Part shown: piece by piece, positions 6,973-16,789 of the stretch | Layout: each line of letters opens with the position of its first letter | Position numbering within the stretch: the stretch's first letter is position 1 | NCBI GenBank assembly: GCA_934695325.1 | Contig: CAKUVD010000005.1 | Coordinates: forward strand, 115,026 to 179,025 | Direction: 5' to 3' | Length of the DNA: 64,000 nucleotides | From: an uncultured Bacteroidales bacterium | Lineage (GTDB): Bacteria; Bacteroidota; Bacteroidia; Bacteroidales; UBA932 | The notes under the pieces: generated by a model | Databases searched by the model: none | Told to the model about the DNA's origin: nothing | What the model saw: the letters and a program-made list of their open reading frames with translations, nothing else | Made by a program: the position numbers and the translations under genes

Positions 6973-9690
6973 TTATTCTTCCACGTAGGCGTGAAGCTTG
7001 GAGAGGAATTGCGGCGGAAGCTTGCCGAAAGACTCCATCGAGGCTATGGCTGATGCGACATCGAGTTCCAAGAGGTAGCGTGGTGCGTCCGACGGGTGCT
7101 CCGTTATGAAACTGCCGCACTGAAGAAGAGACAAAAACTCTGACGGCATCATCTGCACGCGATTGACATACCTGCCGAACATCAGTTTCGTCTCTTCAGA
7201 GATTGCCATCATCCTGTGCATCAAGCCTTTCTTCCCATAAAGCAATCCACGGAGCGGCGCCAGGTCCTCAGGCCAGGCGCACTCTATGGTCACTGCTTCA
7301 GAAGCAGAGGACGCAGGAAGATATATCCTTACCGAAAGGTCGGCACCGGAATATGTCCACACAGGAGATGACAGGCTCTCCCACTCATCGTCAGCGAAAC
7401 GGCTGTACGGTATCTCGACACCGTCAATGCGGACTGAAGATGGGGCGAAAACGCAGGCCAGCTCCGCCTGAATACGCCGGCCAGGGTCAATTCCCCTATA
7501 TGTCCCTTTCCTCGGGGCGACATAAAGCCTCAGGGAAGAAGCGTCTGAATCCTTAGTCACCACGGTAGTCGCATATTCCGCCATATATGCCTGAGTCTCG
7601 CCGTCATCCTCATACACAGAGACCGAACTGCGCCCATCCCCAGGCGCCACGTACAGCCTCAGCACATCAGATTTTTCCTGCAGAGATGATATCTTTTCGG
7701 AAGCCATAGGGATTATCGCCCCAGCCTTCACATAATACGGATTCTCATTTATAGCATAATGCAGAGTGTCAATACTGCCTCCAGGTATCAGCCGCCCAGA
7801 AGCCACATCATACCAGTCACTCCCCTCCGGAAACCACATTACACGTTCCGTAAGCCCCGTAACGCTGTCAGCAGGCTGGCACAGCGCAGTCGCCAGGATA
7901 TCATCCCCGAACATATACTCCTCCGTAAAAGAATACGCCTCATCAGATTCAGGCCAGTCATAATACATAGGACGGCAGATGGAAATGCCAGTGTCATAAG
8001 CCTCCCGCGCCGCGCCATAGATATATGGAGAAAGCGAATAGCGCAGGCGAATGGCATCACGCATAACCGGAAAATGCTCCGGAAACATCCAGAAACGTTT
8101 CTCGATGACAGGGTCCTTGGAACTGTGCGTCTTGAACACCGGCATAAACACGGCAGACTGGAGCCAGCGAGTATAAAGTTCCGGATCCGTAGCAGTCATA
8201 CCCTTGAATTTCTTGAAACCGCCGGCATCGTGTCCCCAATAGCCGAACCCCACATTGGACGCCGTGGAAGTGAACCACGGAAGATATGACAGGACCTTCC
8301 ACGTGGCATAGGTGTCACCGGAAAACGCCACCGGGTAACGATGATTCCCGATTCCGCCCCAACGATGATAGATCATAGGGCGAGCGGCATAAATCCCGTC
8401 TACCGCAGACTGACGCACTCTGTCATTGAAAAAAGTATAGTTCAGCCAGAACGTGTTGCTCAAGCCTGGCACATATCTGCTTGTCCTCCACTGCTGCCAG
8501 TCCAGCCACCAGAAATCCACACCCTGACGCTCCAGAGGATGGATGACAGAATTGAAATACGCATCAGCCCAAGCCTCGTCATCAATCCTGAACGGGACAG
8601 GGGCAGGCTCGCCGTCATCCTTCACATAGCCGCGAGGCCCGTCATAATCAGAAGCCCGAGAAAGATAGTCCTTCACGAACCTCCCGTATGGCTCCTCATA
8701 AGGCTGTATCCCTGAAGCCGGATGCAGATTCAACGCTGTCTTGACTCCAAGCCCGTGCAGCCTGTGAAGGCAATTCTCCGGGGCAGGGAAAAGATACTTC
8801 TGCCACGTATACCCTGTCCACCCTATGCTCTGACCGAACTCGTCCTTCTGGCTATGTCCCAGACTTAGAGTCCAGGTATTGTGCCAGTCCATATCAATGA
8901 TCATCACGTCGATAGGGATGTCATAGCGCCTGATCTGGCGACACAAGTCCACAATCTCATAGTCAGAATACTGCCAATACCTGCTCCACCAATATCCAAA
9001 CGCATATTTAGGAGGCAGAGGAATCTTTCCGCCGATTTTTATGAAGTCCGATACCGCCGCCTTGTAGTCGTGGCCGTAAGCGAATATATACAGATCCTGC
9101 CTGTCCCCTGCCGGCCGGTTCTCCACCCAATGCTCCCAATCCGTATCCTCAGGCGCAAGCACCTGTCTGTCAGACTCATCAATAACCGCCCATCCATCTC
9201 TGGACACGACTCCCTTGTCAAACGGGTCTGCCGTCCGCACACCGTCACAGCTGTCCAGCGTCCGCACAGTGCCAAGCAGATTCCCGCTGTCATCCGCACC
9301 AAGCCGCCAAACCACGGTCCGCACCCCTTTTCTCGTCTGCAGGTCAGGCATACCGAACATCACCGACAAGTTCGTGGAGTCGAATCTCTCCCTGCCGGTA
9401 TAGGTCAATGTCAATGCTTCCGTGCGAATGACAATGCTGCCAGAACGCTGCCTGACGCTGTATTCCGGCACCGGCATAAGCCTGTTCACGACGCCGAGAG
9501 TAGGCCTGTCCTCGAACTTACCGTCAGAAGCCCACTCCATACGTATGAGGCGAGGACCGAGGACAGTAAATCGGGCGTTGCCCTGGACCACGACCGCGGC
9601 AGGGTCTGCCACAGGATTGTCACCAGCATAAGCCTTTAGCACATTGACATTAAGAAGAAGTAGTAGTGAAACGACGGCAATTATTTTCAT
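6973..9690 (-). CDS. Glycoside hydrolase family 31 (alpha-glycosidase)
   Basis: 905 residues with an N-terminal signal peptide (MKIIAVVSLLLLLNVNV...). The GH31 barrel is clear: IDVMIIDMDWH near residue 265, the nucleophile region GVDFWWLDWQQW (Asp about 397), and the acid/base region VAFSGDTYATW (Asp about 459). A GH31-type C-terminal beta domain and a DUF5110-like segment follow. GH31 enzymes release alpha-linked glucose, xylose, galactose or sulfoquinovose by a retaining mechanism; the substrate cannot be chosen here. It is the last gene of the PUL, 80 bases behind the second sialidase-fold gene. The leader peptide suggests the periplasm, where such enzymes trim imported oligosaccharides. 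An extra C-terminal stretch of about 80 residues, rich in helix and ending LHAYVEE, has no assignment. Confidence 0.93.
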   Translation of the reverse strand: MKIIAVVSLLLLLNVNVLKAYAGDNPVADPAAVVVQGNARFTVLGPRLIRMEWASDGKFEDRPTLGVVNRLMPVPEYSVRQRSGSIVIRTEALTLTYTGRERFDSTNLSVMFGMPDLQTRKGVRTVVWRLGADDSGNLLGTVRTLDSCDGVRTADPFDKGVVSRDGWAVIDESDRQVLAPEDTDWEHWVENRPAGDRQDLYIFAYGHDYKAAVSDFIKIGGKIPLPPKYAFGYWWSRYWQYSDYEIVDLCRQIRRYDIPIDVMIIDMDWHNTWTLSLGHSQKDEFGQSIGWTGYTWQKYLFPAPENCLHRLHGLGVKTALNLHPASGIQPYEEPYGRFVKDYLSRASDYDGPRGYVKDDGEPAPVPFRIDDEAWADAYFNSVIHPLERQGVDFWWLDWQQWRTSRYVPGLSNTFWLNYTFFNDRVRQSAVDGIYAARPMIYHRWGGIGNHRYPVAFSGDTYATWKVLSYLPWFTSTASNVGFGYWGHDAGGFKKFKGMTATDPELYTRWLQSAVFMPVFKTHSSKDPVIEKRFWMFPEHFPVMRDAIRLRYSLSPYIYGAAREAYDTGISICRPMYYDWPESDEAYSFTEEYMFGDDILATALCQPADSVTGLTERVMWFPEGSDWYDVASGRLIPGGSIDTLHYAINENPYYVKAGAIIPMASEKISSLQEKSDVLRLYVAPGDGRSSVSVYEDDGETQAYMAEYATTVVTKDSDASSLRLYVAPRKGTYRGIDPGRRIQAELACVFAPSSVRIDGVEIPYSRFADDEWESLSSPVWTYSGADLSVRIYLPASSASEAVTIECAWPEDLAPLRGLLYGKKGLMHRMMAISEETKLMFGRYVNRVQMMPSEFLSLLQCGSFITEHPSDAPRYLLELDVASAIASMESFGKLPPQFLSKLHAYVEE

Positions 9691-9770
9691 ACTCTAGAAA
9701 AAAACGCCAGGATGCAGCCCCTAATAAAGAAAGACTGGCATCCCGACAGTTCAACGATAAAAAACAGACA

Positions 9771-11633
9771 CTATAGACCTCTGACAGTAATCCACTTCTG
9801 AGGGTTCTTCTCGCCGGTGGAAACTATGGCATCCTCTCCGCCTTCCATATCGAACAATGCAAGATTCACCTTGATTTTTCCGTCCACTGCAGCGACTGAG
9901 GAACGAGGTACTGAAATCTCAGCCAGCCATCCATTGTCAGTATCTGAAGCGTCAGACAGAGTGGCATCGTACTTCACGTGTGCCGTGACGCCCATATCCT
10001 TCTCCACCCAGCCTCCGGCATAGATTCCCTGTGTCCTGAGTCCTGCCAATCCGACCTTCACCCTCAGAGACTTGCCGTTCAGCTTATCCGCATCGGCAGG
10101 GGCGAGGAACACCTGTACATAGTCATCCTTAGAGACATTCTCATCCCTGCACTCCACGAGGAAATAGATGTTGTCAGCATCAGCGGCACATCTAAGCGTG
10201 GCCTGGGCCTGACTCTTCCCGCCCACGAAAAGAGCGTCATCTGCATTGACCCAGTCTGCATTGTCTCCGTCCGCGACGACAGTATGAGAGGAAGCCTTGA
10301 TCGTGTGGTTCAGCGCAAGCTTGCAGAGAGTGACATTGATGTTCTTGTTGTCCGAGCTGTTGCGCATATGCGTTATGAGTTCGTGAGGATTCGCCAGAAG
10401 CATCGAACCCCAGGAGCCCGTGGCCGGCAGCAGCCTGAATGCGTCCCCGAAGTTCCGCGCCTGGGAGTCCCCGATACGCTGCCACAGATATGTGGACTCA
10501 CCGTAAGACACCACCGTCTCGCCAGAAGGGAACTGCAGCAGGCTCGGCGCTCCTCCTCTCCATACATCTATCGCCCTGTCAGACGGAGCTACCTTCGCAG
10601 TCTTCACATCGAAGCCGTCGCCGTTCTTCTCCTCACCTTCAATATATTGCCAGTTGCCATCCTCTGGAGACCAGGCGAAAGATATGTTGAAATTGACCTT
10701 GCCGCCGGTCGGATAGTCGTGAGCGGACTCGAACACTCCTGCCTTCTGTCTGCTTTCGTTCAATATTATAAGCCCCGGCATCTGATCAGTAAACAGCCAT
10801 TTGTTCTGATGCTCGTCATACCAGGTGTGCCTGATGACACGATACGGCTCCTTCCCGAGTTCCGGAAGCCAGGTCTTGCCGCCGTCTGCGGAACGTACCA
10901 TCGAAGTCCCGGAATGGCTGCCCGAAATCCACGGACGGCTCTCCGAGAAATAAAGTTCCAGGACACCGTCGGCATCCTCAAGCATAATGCCTTCCCAGTT
11001 AGGGCCGCGATACACCTCATACGGAGCGCTCCACGTCTTGCCGTTATCCGTGCTTCGCCGCATTTCTATGCCCTGCTCGTCACGCCACTGCCAGAACGAG
11101 TACGTCCCCGTAGTGCGGAAAGACGCAAACATCAGGATGTCACCGTTCTTCAAGACCTTGCCGAAGCCATTGGTGTACAGTCTCGTAGCCTCCTGTCCTC
11201 TGGCATTTGTGACACTATACGGAGAGAACATCTTGCCCTGTCCGGTCCAGTTCACCAGATCCGGGCTGGTAGCCCAATACACCGTAGAGCCGTTTCCTCC
11301 GGAATAATAGTCGTGGGCAGTCATTATATATGTCCCGTCCGCAAGCTTGATTATACGGCTGTATGACGGAGAGTCCGTTCCCAGGACAGATGCCCCCACT
11401 TTCTGGATGCTCCTGTAATTCAGGGACAATATGGAACTTTTCCAGTCATCCTTGTGGGAATTGACAGCATCCTCGCCGGCATTGAGCTTCTCGAAAGGGG
11501 TCAATGTCAATGCAGTGGACTCTGACGGCACATTGCCGCCCCCAGGACTGTCAAGACCGTCAGACTTGCATCCCGAAGCGCTCATTATGACGGCCAGCGC
11601 CGCGGCACTTAAACCTAATTTATTCATAACCAT
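9771..11633 (-). CDS. Surface lipoprotein: sialidase-fold domain plus CBM9-like domain (paralog 2)
   Basis: 620 residues from ATG 11633; the ATG at 11627 is equally good. A lipoprotein signal ends at the lipobox SASGC (Cys about 22). Residues about 60-440 have features of six-bladed sialidase-type propellers, including Asp boxes RSTDNGKTWS and RSADGGKTW. The opening strand SRIIKLADGTYIM replaces the YRIP motif of true sialidases. Residues about 450-620 resemble a CBM9/DOMON-type beta sandwich (ADWVNADDALFVGG... LAEISVPRSSV). The gene starts one base before the stop of its paralog ends (11635), so the two are coupled. No catalytic activity can be claimed; GH33- or GH93-like hydrolase and glycan-binding protein are both open. 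It probably sits on the cell surface with SusD. Confidence 0.85.
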   Translation of the reverse strand: MVMNKLGLSAAALAVIMSASGCKSDGLDSPGGGNVPSESTALTLTPFEKLNAGEDAVNSHKDDWKSSILSLNYRSIQKVGASVLGTDSPSYSRIIKLADGTYIMTAHDYYSGGNGSTVYWATSPDLVNWTGQGKMFSPYSVTNARGQEATRLYTNGFGKVLKNGDILMFASFRTTGTYSFWQWRDEQGIEMRRSTDNGKTWSAPYEVYRGPNWEGIMLEDADGVLELYFSESRPWISGSHSGTSMVRSADGGKTWLPELGKEPYRVIRHTWYDEHQNKWLFTDQMPGLIILNESRQKAGVFESAHDYPTGGKVNFNISFAWSPEDGNWQYIEGEEKNGDGFDVKTAKVAPSDRAIDVWRGGAPSLLQFPSGETVVSYGESTYLWQRIGDSQARNFGDAFRLLPATGSWGSMLLANPHELITHMRNSSDNKNINVTLCKLALNHTIKASSHTVVADGDNADWVNADDALFVGGKSQAQATLRCAADADNIYFLVECRDENVSKDDYVQVFLAPADADKLNGKSLRVKVGLAGLRTQGIYAGGWVEKDMGVTAHVKYDATLSDASDTDNGWLAEISVPRSSVAAVDGKIKVNLALFDMEGGEDAIVSTGEKNPQKWITVRGL

Positions 11634-11634
11634 T

Positions 11635-13419
11635 CTATTTCAGTTTGAGGGAAAGCCATTCAGCCGGGTAGTCACTGTTCTCCCCCTCTACATCTTCTAT
11701 GCTCCAGGCAGGCTTTTCGGCAGTCTTCGCCTTATAATGGTGACGAAGATGCGCCTTCACCACCTCGCCGCGTGACGGCCTTCCACCCAGCAGGCTCCAC
11801 GGAATCTGAAGCCTGACGGCATATCCGAGGTCAATGTCCGTGTCATCATTGAGCGTCCCGGCCACTTCCACATCTTCAGTGCGCCCGTCGGCAATCTTCT
11901 TCCAGGACAGGTTGTCCTCGACATAGACCGCATAGTCGCCGCTTCCATTCACGACCGCCTTATATTGTGGGCCTCCGCAACGTGCGAGAAGGATCTCAGC
12001 CGCATCGGAATTCTCTGTAGAGAGAGCCGTGATGCTGGTGTCATAAAGATACGAAATAAAGGTGAATGAAGTATCGGTATAGCCGAAATCCGCGAAAACA
12101 TACGAATCGAATGAATGTCCAAGAAACCAGCAGTTGTTGCTCTCCCTGTTGAATTCTCGGACAGGAGACATCTTCAGATCACCCTTCTTCAGTTCCTTGG
12201 AGTAGTTCAGACGGCCGATCTCCACACGCACCTTGCCCCTGGTCACATTGTCAGCGGAGTACTTGACAGTCCCGGTGGCTATGACCTTGTTGTCACCGAT
12301 GTAGTCTATCGAGCCCCAGTATCCGTCGAACGGAGATGTGGCGTTGCCGAAATTGTCAGCCTTCTTGTCTCCGATGAAAGTCCAGATCCCCTGCCGGCCC
12401 TTATACTGGCCGTTGCTGAGAATCACCATCTCACCTGTACCGAGCTTGGTGCTGTAAGGCCCGTATCCATAGAAATCCTTGTTCACCTGCTTCTTCAGAG
12501 GCCATTCCGGGCCTCCGTTCTTCCTGATGGACTCAAGATCCCTATGCCAATTGGTCTCAGGATCAGTCTTCACCACCACAGGGGTCTGGTCCACGACATA
12601 CTTGCCGTGCCAAACCTCCACCGGGACAGCAATCCCGTTGCCGTCATCCAGCCATACCCCCGATGGCATTCCGTCGTAAGTCGAGCGTGAATCCACAGTA
12701 CGGGCGATGACTTCGTTATCGTCAATGCCGCAGCACTCCTTGCCCTGCCACGTCTTTCCTCCGTCAAGCGAACGGATTACGACTGTCTGCGGGGCAGACA
12801 TCTTGTCAATGAGTTCCTGCGAAGAAGTTATGAACATCTGTATCTCACCGGACGGCAGCTGGAGCATAGCAGGCTCCCAGCATCTTCCGCGGTACACCTC
12901 GACAGGTTCTGTGAAAGTCCGCCCCCCGTCGGACGAGAACATCACCTCTATGCCGCAGTTGGAATTCGTGTTCGGGAGGTCATTGTACCCTTTCTTATAG
13001 CGCCACTGGTACGCCAGCAGGATCCGCCCGTCAGAGAGTTCAATAAAGTCCGGATTGACATAGACTTTCATATCATCTCCGACAGTGGACATCGCAGGAC
13101 TGGACTGCACTAGAAGGGTGGCGTCAGACCACGTCCTGCCGTCATCCTCGCTGCGTCTCACATAGACATCCCACCCGAAATGGTCATTCTCGAAAGACAT
13201 CAGCAAGGCACCGTCAGACAGGCGCTTTATACGCGGATAATACAGGTTTTCTTCTACGAATCCGGCGTTTGCCACATTGACGGAAGTCATCTCCATAAAT
13301 GTGCTCCTATCCCACGAAATGCGGACGTCACTGCCGTCCGGCCAGGCCACCCCGCCGCAGGAAGCGACGAGGACGGCTGTCCCGGAAAGCATTGCGCCAA
13401 ATATTTTTCCGTTAATCAT
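11635..13419 (-). CDS. Surface lipoprotein: sialidase-fold domain plus CBM9-like domain (paralog 1)
   Basis: 594 residues with lipobox VASC (Cys 21). The architecture matches its downstream neighbour: propeller with Asp boxes (RRSEDDGRTWSD, FSSDGGRTFTE, RSLDGGKTWQG), then a C-terminal CBM9-like sandwich recognisable by YAVRLQIPWSLLGG. The first strand reads YYPRIKRLSDGALLMSF, so an Arg sits near the place of the first sialidase arginine, but the full triad cannot be confirmed by eye. Eleven bases separate it from the DUF5107-TPR gene upstream and one base from the paralog downstream; the three are surely one transcript. The pair seems to result from gene duplication with strong divergence. 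Extracellular glycan hydrolase or binding protein; substrate unknown. Confidence 0.85.
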   Translation of the reverse strand: MINGKIFGAMLSGTAVLVASCGGVAWPDGSDVRISWDRSTFMEMTSVNVANAGFVEENLYYPRIKRLSDGALLMSFENDHFGWDVYVRRSEDDGRTWSDATLLVQSSPAMSTVGDDMKVYVNPDFIELSDGRILLAYQWRYKKGYNDLPNTNSNCGIEVMFSSDGGRTFTEPVEVYRGRCWEPAMLQLPSGEIQMFITSSQELIDKMSAPQTVVIRSLDGGKTWQGKECCGIDDNEVIARTVDSRSTYDGMPSGVWLDDGNGIAVPVEVWHGKYVVDQTPVVVKTDPETNWHRDLESIRKNGGPEWPLKKQVNKDFYGYGPYSTKLGTGEMVILSNGQYKGRQGIWTFIGDKKADNFGNATSPFDGYWGSIDYIGDNKVIATGTVKYSADNVTRGKVRVEIGRLNYSKELKKGDLKMSPVREFNRESNNCWFLGHSFDSYVFADFGYTDTSFTFISYLYDTSITALSTENSDAAEILLARCGGPQYKAVVNGSGDYAVYVEDNLSWKKIADGRTEDVEVAGTLNDDTDIDLGYAVRLQIPWSLLGGRPSRGEVVKAHLRHHYKAKTAEKPAWSIEDVEGENSDYPAEWLSLKLK

Positions 13420-13430
13420 AAATCATTCAT

Positions 13431-16400
13431 TTAAAGGCTTTTCAGCATTTCATTCGCCCAGAGGTTGTCTGGTTTCAGGCGCACAGACTCACGGAAGCAT
13501 CTTTCAGCATTGACCTTGTCCCTGAGACCGAGATATCCGAGCCCCATAGTATAATAGGCTTTCGTATTGATGCCCTCAACTGTAGAACCTGTCGTTCCTT
13601 CCGCTCCGTAGAAATTTATGAATTCCGTCACGATGCCGTCCTTTCCGGAAGCGACGAGTCCGTCAAACAGCGCCCTTGCCCCGGCAGCATCGCCAGCCTT
13701 CTCCATAGAGAGCGCCTTCCAGAACCTGTAGTCAGTCCCCTTGTCATCCACGGCCGCAGCCTTCTTGTAAGCGGCCATAGCCTTCGACTTCTGGTGCATC
13801 TGTTCATAAGCCTGGGCAATGTTCCACCATATCTGGGCGTCACGCGGCGTACGTTCATCCACTAGGAACACCTGATGGTTCACAGGATATTTGAACGCCT
13901 CTTCAAAGAGGGACAGGGCCTCCTTAGGATTTCTCTCGTAAAGTTTCTTCTGTCCTGCGAGGAGCAGAGCGTCCACATAGACATCGTGGAAATTGGCGAC
14001 ACCCTCACGGGTAGGGAAATAGCAGTTCCTGAGAAGGTCGAGCACATAGTCATATTCTCCGACAAATGTTCCAGTGATGACTTCCGCCGCAAGAGGGTAA
14101 TATCTCTTCACGCAAGTCTCGTGATGACTCTTCAGCAGGTCGAAACGCACACGCACGTCCTCTCCGCCGGCTTCGTACACCTGGTCTATCTCCTCCAGGA
14201 ACAGGGCATTGTCCGGCATCAGGTCAATGGCCTTCCTATAATACTTAGCAGCTTCGGCATAGTCCTTCGTATAGAGCCAGTTCGCCCAGCCGAGGTTTCT
14301 GTAGGCCATAGCATTGGAAGGATCCATCTCGATGCAGCGCTTCCACTCCGCCATAGCATTGTCCTTCTGCTTGTCATAGAGAAGGTTGCCGAGATAATAG
14401 TGAGGCTTGGCATTGTCCGGGCAGTACTCCATAGCCATCTTGAGCACATCTATGGTCTCCAGCCTGAACGGATTGCAATACTTGGTCGGAAGAGCCAGGG
14501 CGTCTTCGAACCATTTCCTCGCTGAAGCCCTGTCGCCGGCCTTGTCCGCAAACCAGCCCAGCCACATCTTGGCTGTAGGATAAGGCTTGATGCCGTCAGC
14601 ATATTTCATAAGGGCTACAGCCTTGTCGATAAATCCGTTATGTAGATATTTCAGCGACAGTTCCATATATGATTCCACCTGTTCGCGCATCAGAGTCTTC
14701 AGGCTGTCAGTGCCGCCCAGCATATCATATTCAGCAGTGGCATAGGCATTCAGTGGATCCATTTCCAGGACTCTTGCCACACAAGCGGACGCCCCGGCCT
14801 TGTCTCCCCTCGCACGGAGGATGCTCGCCTTGAGATTCAGAGCCTCGAAGTTGTTCCCGTTATATGTAATCGCCTCATTCAGACGGTCAAGAGCCATATC
14901 ATAGTCACCGGCCCAGGAGTACATCTGTGCAAGCTGGAAGTTTGCGGCCGAGTTGTAGTTGTAGTTCCACACCGCCCTATACAGAGTATCGAATGCAGCC
15001 TCAGTCCTGCCCTGTTCCTTCAGGATAAGTCCGAGATTGTATATCGCCTCGCAGTCCTTTGGACGTGTATAATCGTGGGTCTGACGTGCGATCGCCTTGC
15101 GCAGATATGCCGCAGCCTTGTCATATTCACCTCTTTCCCTGTACCATACGCCCATCCTGGTATTCGCACGGGTATCGCCCGGGTCTCGGCGGAGAACTTC
15201 ATTGAAATAATCCGTAGGGTCAATGAAAGGGTTATGGAACTGCAAGTTTCTCAGTCCCACCAGATAGCACTCCTCCGTGTTCTCTATCTCTTTCGGAAGC
15301 TTAGGACGCTCCACAATCGGAGGAAGCGGCTTTTCAGGATCCTTGACCACAGGCTTGTATGAAAGCATCTGCTTTCCGTCGGCTGCCGCCAGCACCATCT
15401 TGAGGCTATTCGGGTCAATGTCCTTGTCAATGCTGATGACCTTCACGAAAGGCTTGTCCGGAGCCACGTCAGCCGAGGCGCTGAACACTTCATTCTCACC
15501 GGCATACAGCACCACTTTCAGCCCCGCCATAGGAGAAGTCGTGTTCACTCCGAGGAGCACTTTGGAGCCGTCAAGGACATCCATATTTATGGCAGCGTTC
15601 CTGTCGCCGGCCTTTACTCCTCCGATGTCACGGATTCCGTACCAGTACTGTGAGAATGTCTTGGTCTCGTATGGAGCTGACCAGTTATAGTCAGGCTGGT
15701 TATCGGAATATGCTCCTGCCATAAGTTCGCAGTAATGTCCAGAGTCATCAGTCAGAATCTTCGTATCCCACTCAGAGTTAGGGCCCCACAGCCAGAACTT
15801 TCCGCCCTTGATGATGTTATGATTTCCCGTGAGCATCGTACCGGCATTCCGGCCGTGGTCATACCCGGCGATGAAATCTTCCTTCAAGTCATATACGAAC
15901 ATCGAGTTGGACATATAATGATTCTTCCACCAGGATGCGTCTATGCCATTCTTGTAGAAGTCCATACCGTTGAACGGCTCGTGGGTGATTGGCCAATGCG
16001 CGAACCAGTTCTTGCAGTGGAAGGTGGCGAACTCGACGCTCTGAGGGAAGATGATCTGGTAGTTCTTGTCCACAAGCGTGGAGACATTGGACCAGTAGAG
16101 CATCGAATTGTCATTCATCGTGTTGTTTATCAAGCGGCCTGAGATCTCCATATATGATTTCCCCGGGTGCAGGGTGATTCCTATCGCCCAAGACATTCTG
16201 TGACGATACTCAGTCTCGCCGACCCAGATGGTCTTGCTGCCGTCAGGGTTGTCCACGATCTTATAGTCGCAAGGAGTGTGAGAGGTAGCGCGGTGATGGT
16301 GGAACACGTTCCATTCCACACCCCCGGAGACCCAGGCGCCGAGCATTCCGACATTGGCCGGCTTGATGACGTGGTTATGATAGAAGATGTCATAGCCGTT

Positions 16401-16736
16401 GGTCTTGTCCACGGCGTATATCAGTCTTCCTCCGATCTCGGGAAGGACGCACAGTTCCACATATTCATTCTCCATATAGAGAGCCTTGTATGTGACTGTG
16501 TCCTTCGTCCTGGTCATATTGTCGTTGAGAAGATAAGGGTACACGCTCCTGCGAGCCCTCTGGTATGACCAGTCACGTTCAAAGATAGGAGCCTCTTCAG
16601 GAGCATCCAGAAGATATGTAGGCATTGTCAATGTCCCCTCATACGCTTTCACGGCATCTTTTCCCGCAGTCTGCGCATTAAGGGAAACCGCACTCACAGC
16701 AGCGGCGAATGTCAGCAATAATCTTTTCATTATCAT
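13431..16736 (-). CDS. DUF5107 domain protein with long C-terminal TPR array
   Basis: 1101 residues (start at 16736, or two codons later at 16730). A cleavable signal peptide (MKRLLLTFAAAVSAVSLNAQ) marks export. Residues about 30-400 form the DUF5107 region, a beta-sandwich related in look to galactose-mutarotase-like domains (ELCVLPEIGGRLIYAVD, GGVEWNVFHHH, GPNSEWDTKILTDD). A linker with PPIVERPKLPKEIE follows, then about ten or more tetratricopeptide repeats to the C-terminus (for example MDPSNAMAYRNLGWANWLY). The family is found in glycan loci, often near glycosidases; a catalytic role has not been established to my knowledge. Placed between SusD and the sialidase-fold pair, it may bind or process the imported glycan and use the TPRs to assemble a periplasmic complex. 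Domain calls are firm; role is open. Confidence 0.88.
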   Translation of the reverse strand: MIMKRLLLTFAAAVSAVSLNAQTAGKDAVKAYEGTLTMPTYLLDAPEEAPIFERDWSYQRARRSVYPYLLNDNMTRTKDTVTYKALYMENEYVELCVLPEIGGRLIYAVDKTNGYDIFYHNHVIKPANVGMLGAWVSGGVEWNVFHHHRATSHTPCDYKIVDNPDGSKTIWVGETEYRHRMSWAIGITLHPGKSYMEISGRLINNTMNDNSMLYWSNVSTLVDKNYQIIFPQSVEFATFHCKNWFAHWPITHEPFNGMDFYKNGIDASWWKNHYMSNSMFVYDLKEDFIAGYDHGRNAGTMLTGNHNIIKGGKFWLWGPNSEWDTKILTDDSGHYCELMAGAYSDNQPDYNWSAPYETKTFSQYWYGIRDIGGVKAGDRNAAINMDVLDGSKVLLGVNTTSPMAGLKVVLYAGENEVFSASADVAPDKPFVKVISIDKDIDPNSLKMVLAAADGKQMLSYKPVVKDPEKPLPPIVERPKLPKEIENTEECYLVGLRNLQFHNPFIDPTDYFNEVLRRDPGDTRANTRMGVWYRERGEYDKAAAYLRKAIARQTHDYTRPKDCEAIYNLGLILKEQGRTEAAFDTLYRAVWNYNYNSAANFQLAQMYSWAGDYDMALDRLNEAITYNGNNFEALNLKASILRARGDKAGASACVARVLEMDPLNAYATAEYDMLGGTDSLKTLMREQVESYMELSLKYLHNGFIDKAVALMKYADGIKPYPTAKMWLGWFADKAGDRASARKWFEDALALPTKYCNPFRLETIDVLKMAMEYCPDNAKPHYYLGNLLYDKQKDNAMAEWKRCIEMDPSNAMAYRNLGWANWLYTKDYAEAAKYYRKAIDLMPDNALFLEEIDQVYEAGGEDVRVRFDLLKSHHETCVKRYYPLAAEVITGTFVGEYDYVLDLLRNCYFPTREGVANFHDVYVDALLLAGQKKLYERNPKEALSLFEEAFKYPVNHQVFLVDERTPRDAQIWWNIAQAYEQMHQKSKAMAAYKKAAAVDDKGTDYRFWKALSMEKAGDAAGARALFDGLVASGKDGIVTEFINFYGAEGTTGSTVEGINTKAYYTMGLGYLGLRDKVNAERCFRESVRLKPDNLWANEMLKSL

Positions 16737-16789
16737 ATATTTATAGCATCAAATAAATTCAACTCAATAAGACTTTCATCCAACAGATT

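Noticed and set aside
9691..9770. Terminator ahead of the GH31 gene (run of T on the minus strand near 9696-9703)
   Set aside because: The only stem that could pair (GCCAG with CTGGC) has a loop of more than 20 bases, so it is not convincing.
9978..11366. A 462-codon open frame on the plus strand opposite the sialidase-fold gene
   Set aside because: The minus-strand gene has a lipobox, Asp boxes and a conserved fold; the plus frame has no recognisable domain and follows from the codon bias of the real gene. The same holds for other long antisense frames, for example 8881-9639 and 24584-25971.
9771..13419. Calling the two lipoproteins exo-alpha-sialidases
   Set aside because: Asp boxes show the fold only. 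The YRIP motif is absent or altered and the arginine triad cannot be verified by eye; no sialic acid catabolic genes are in the window.
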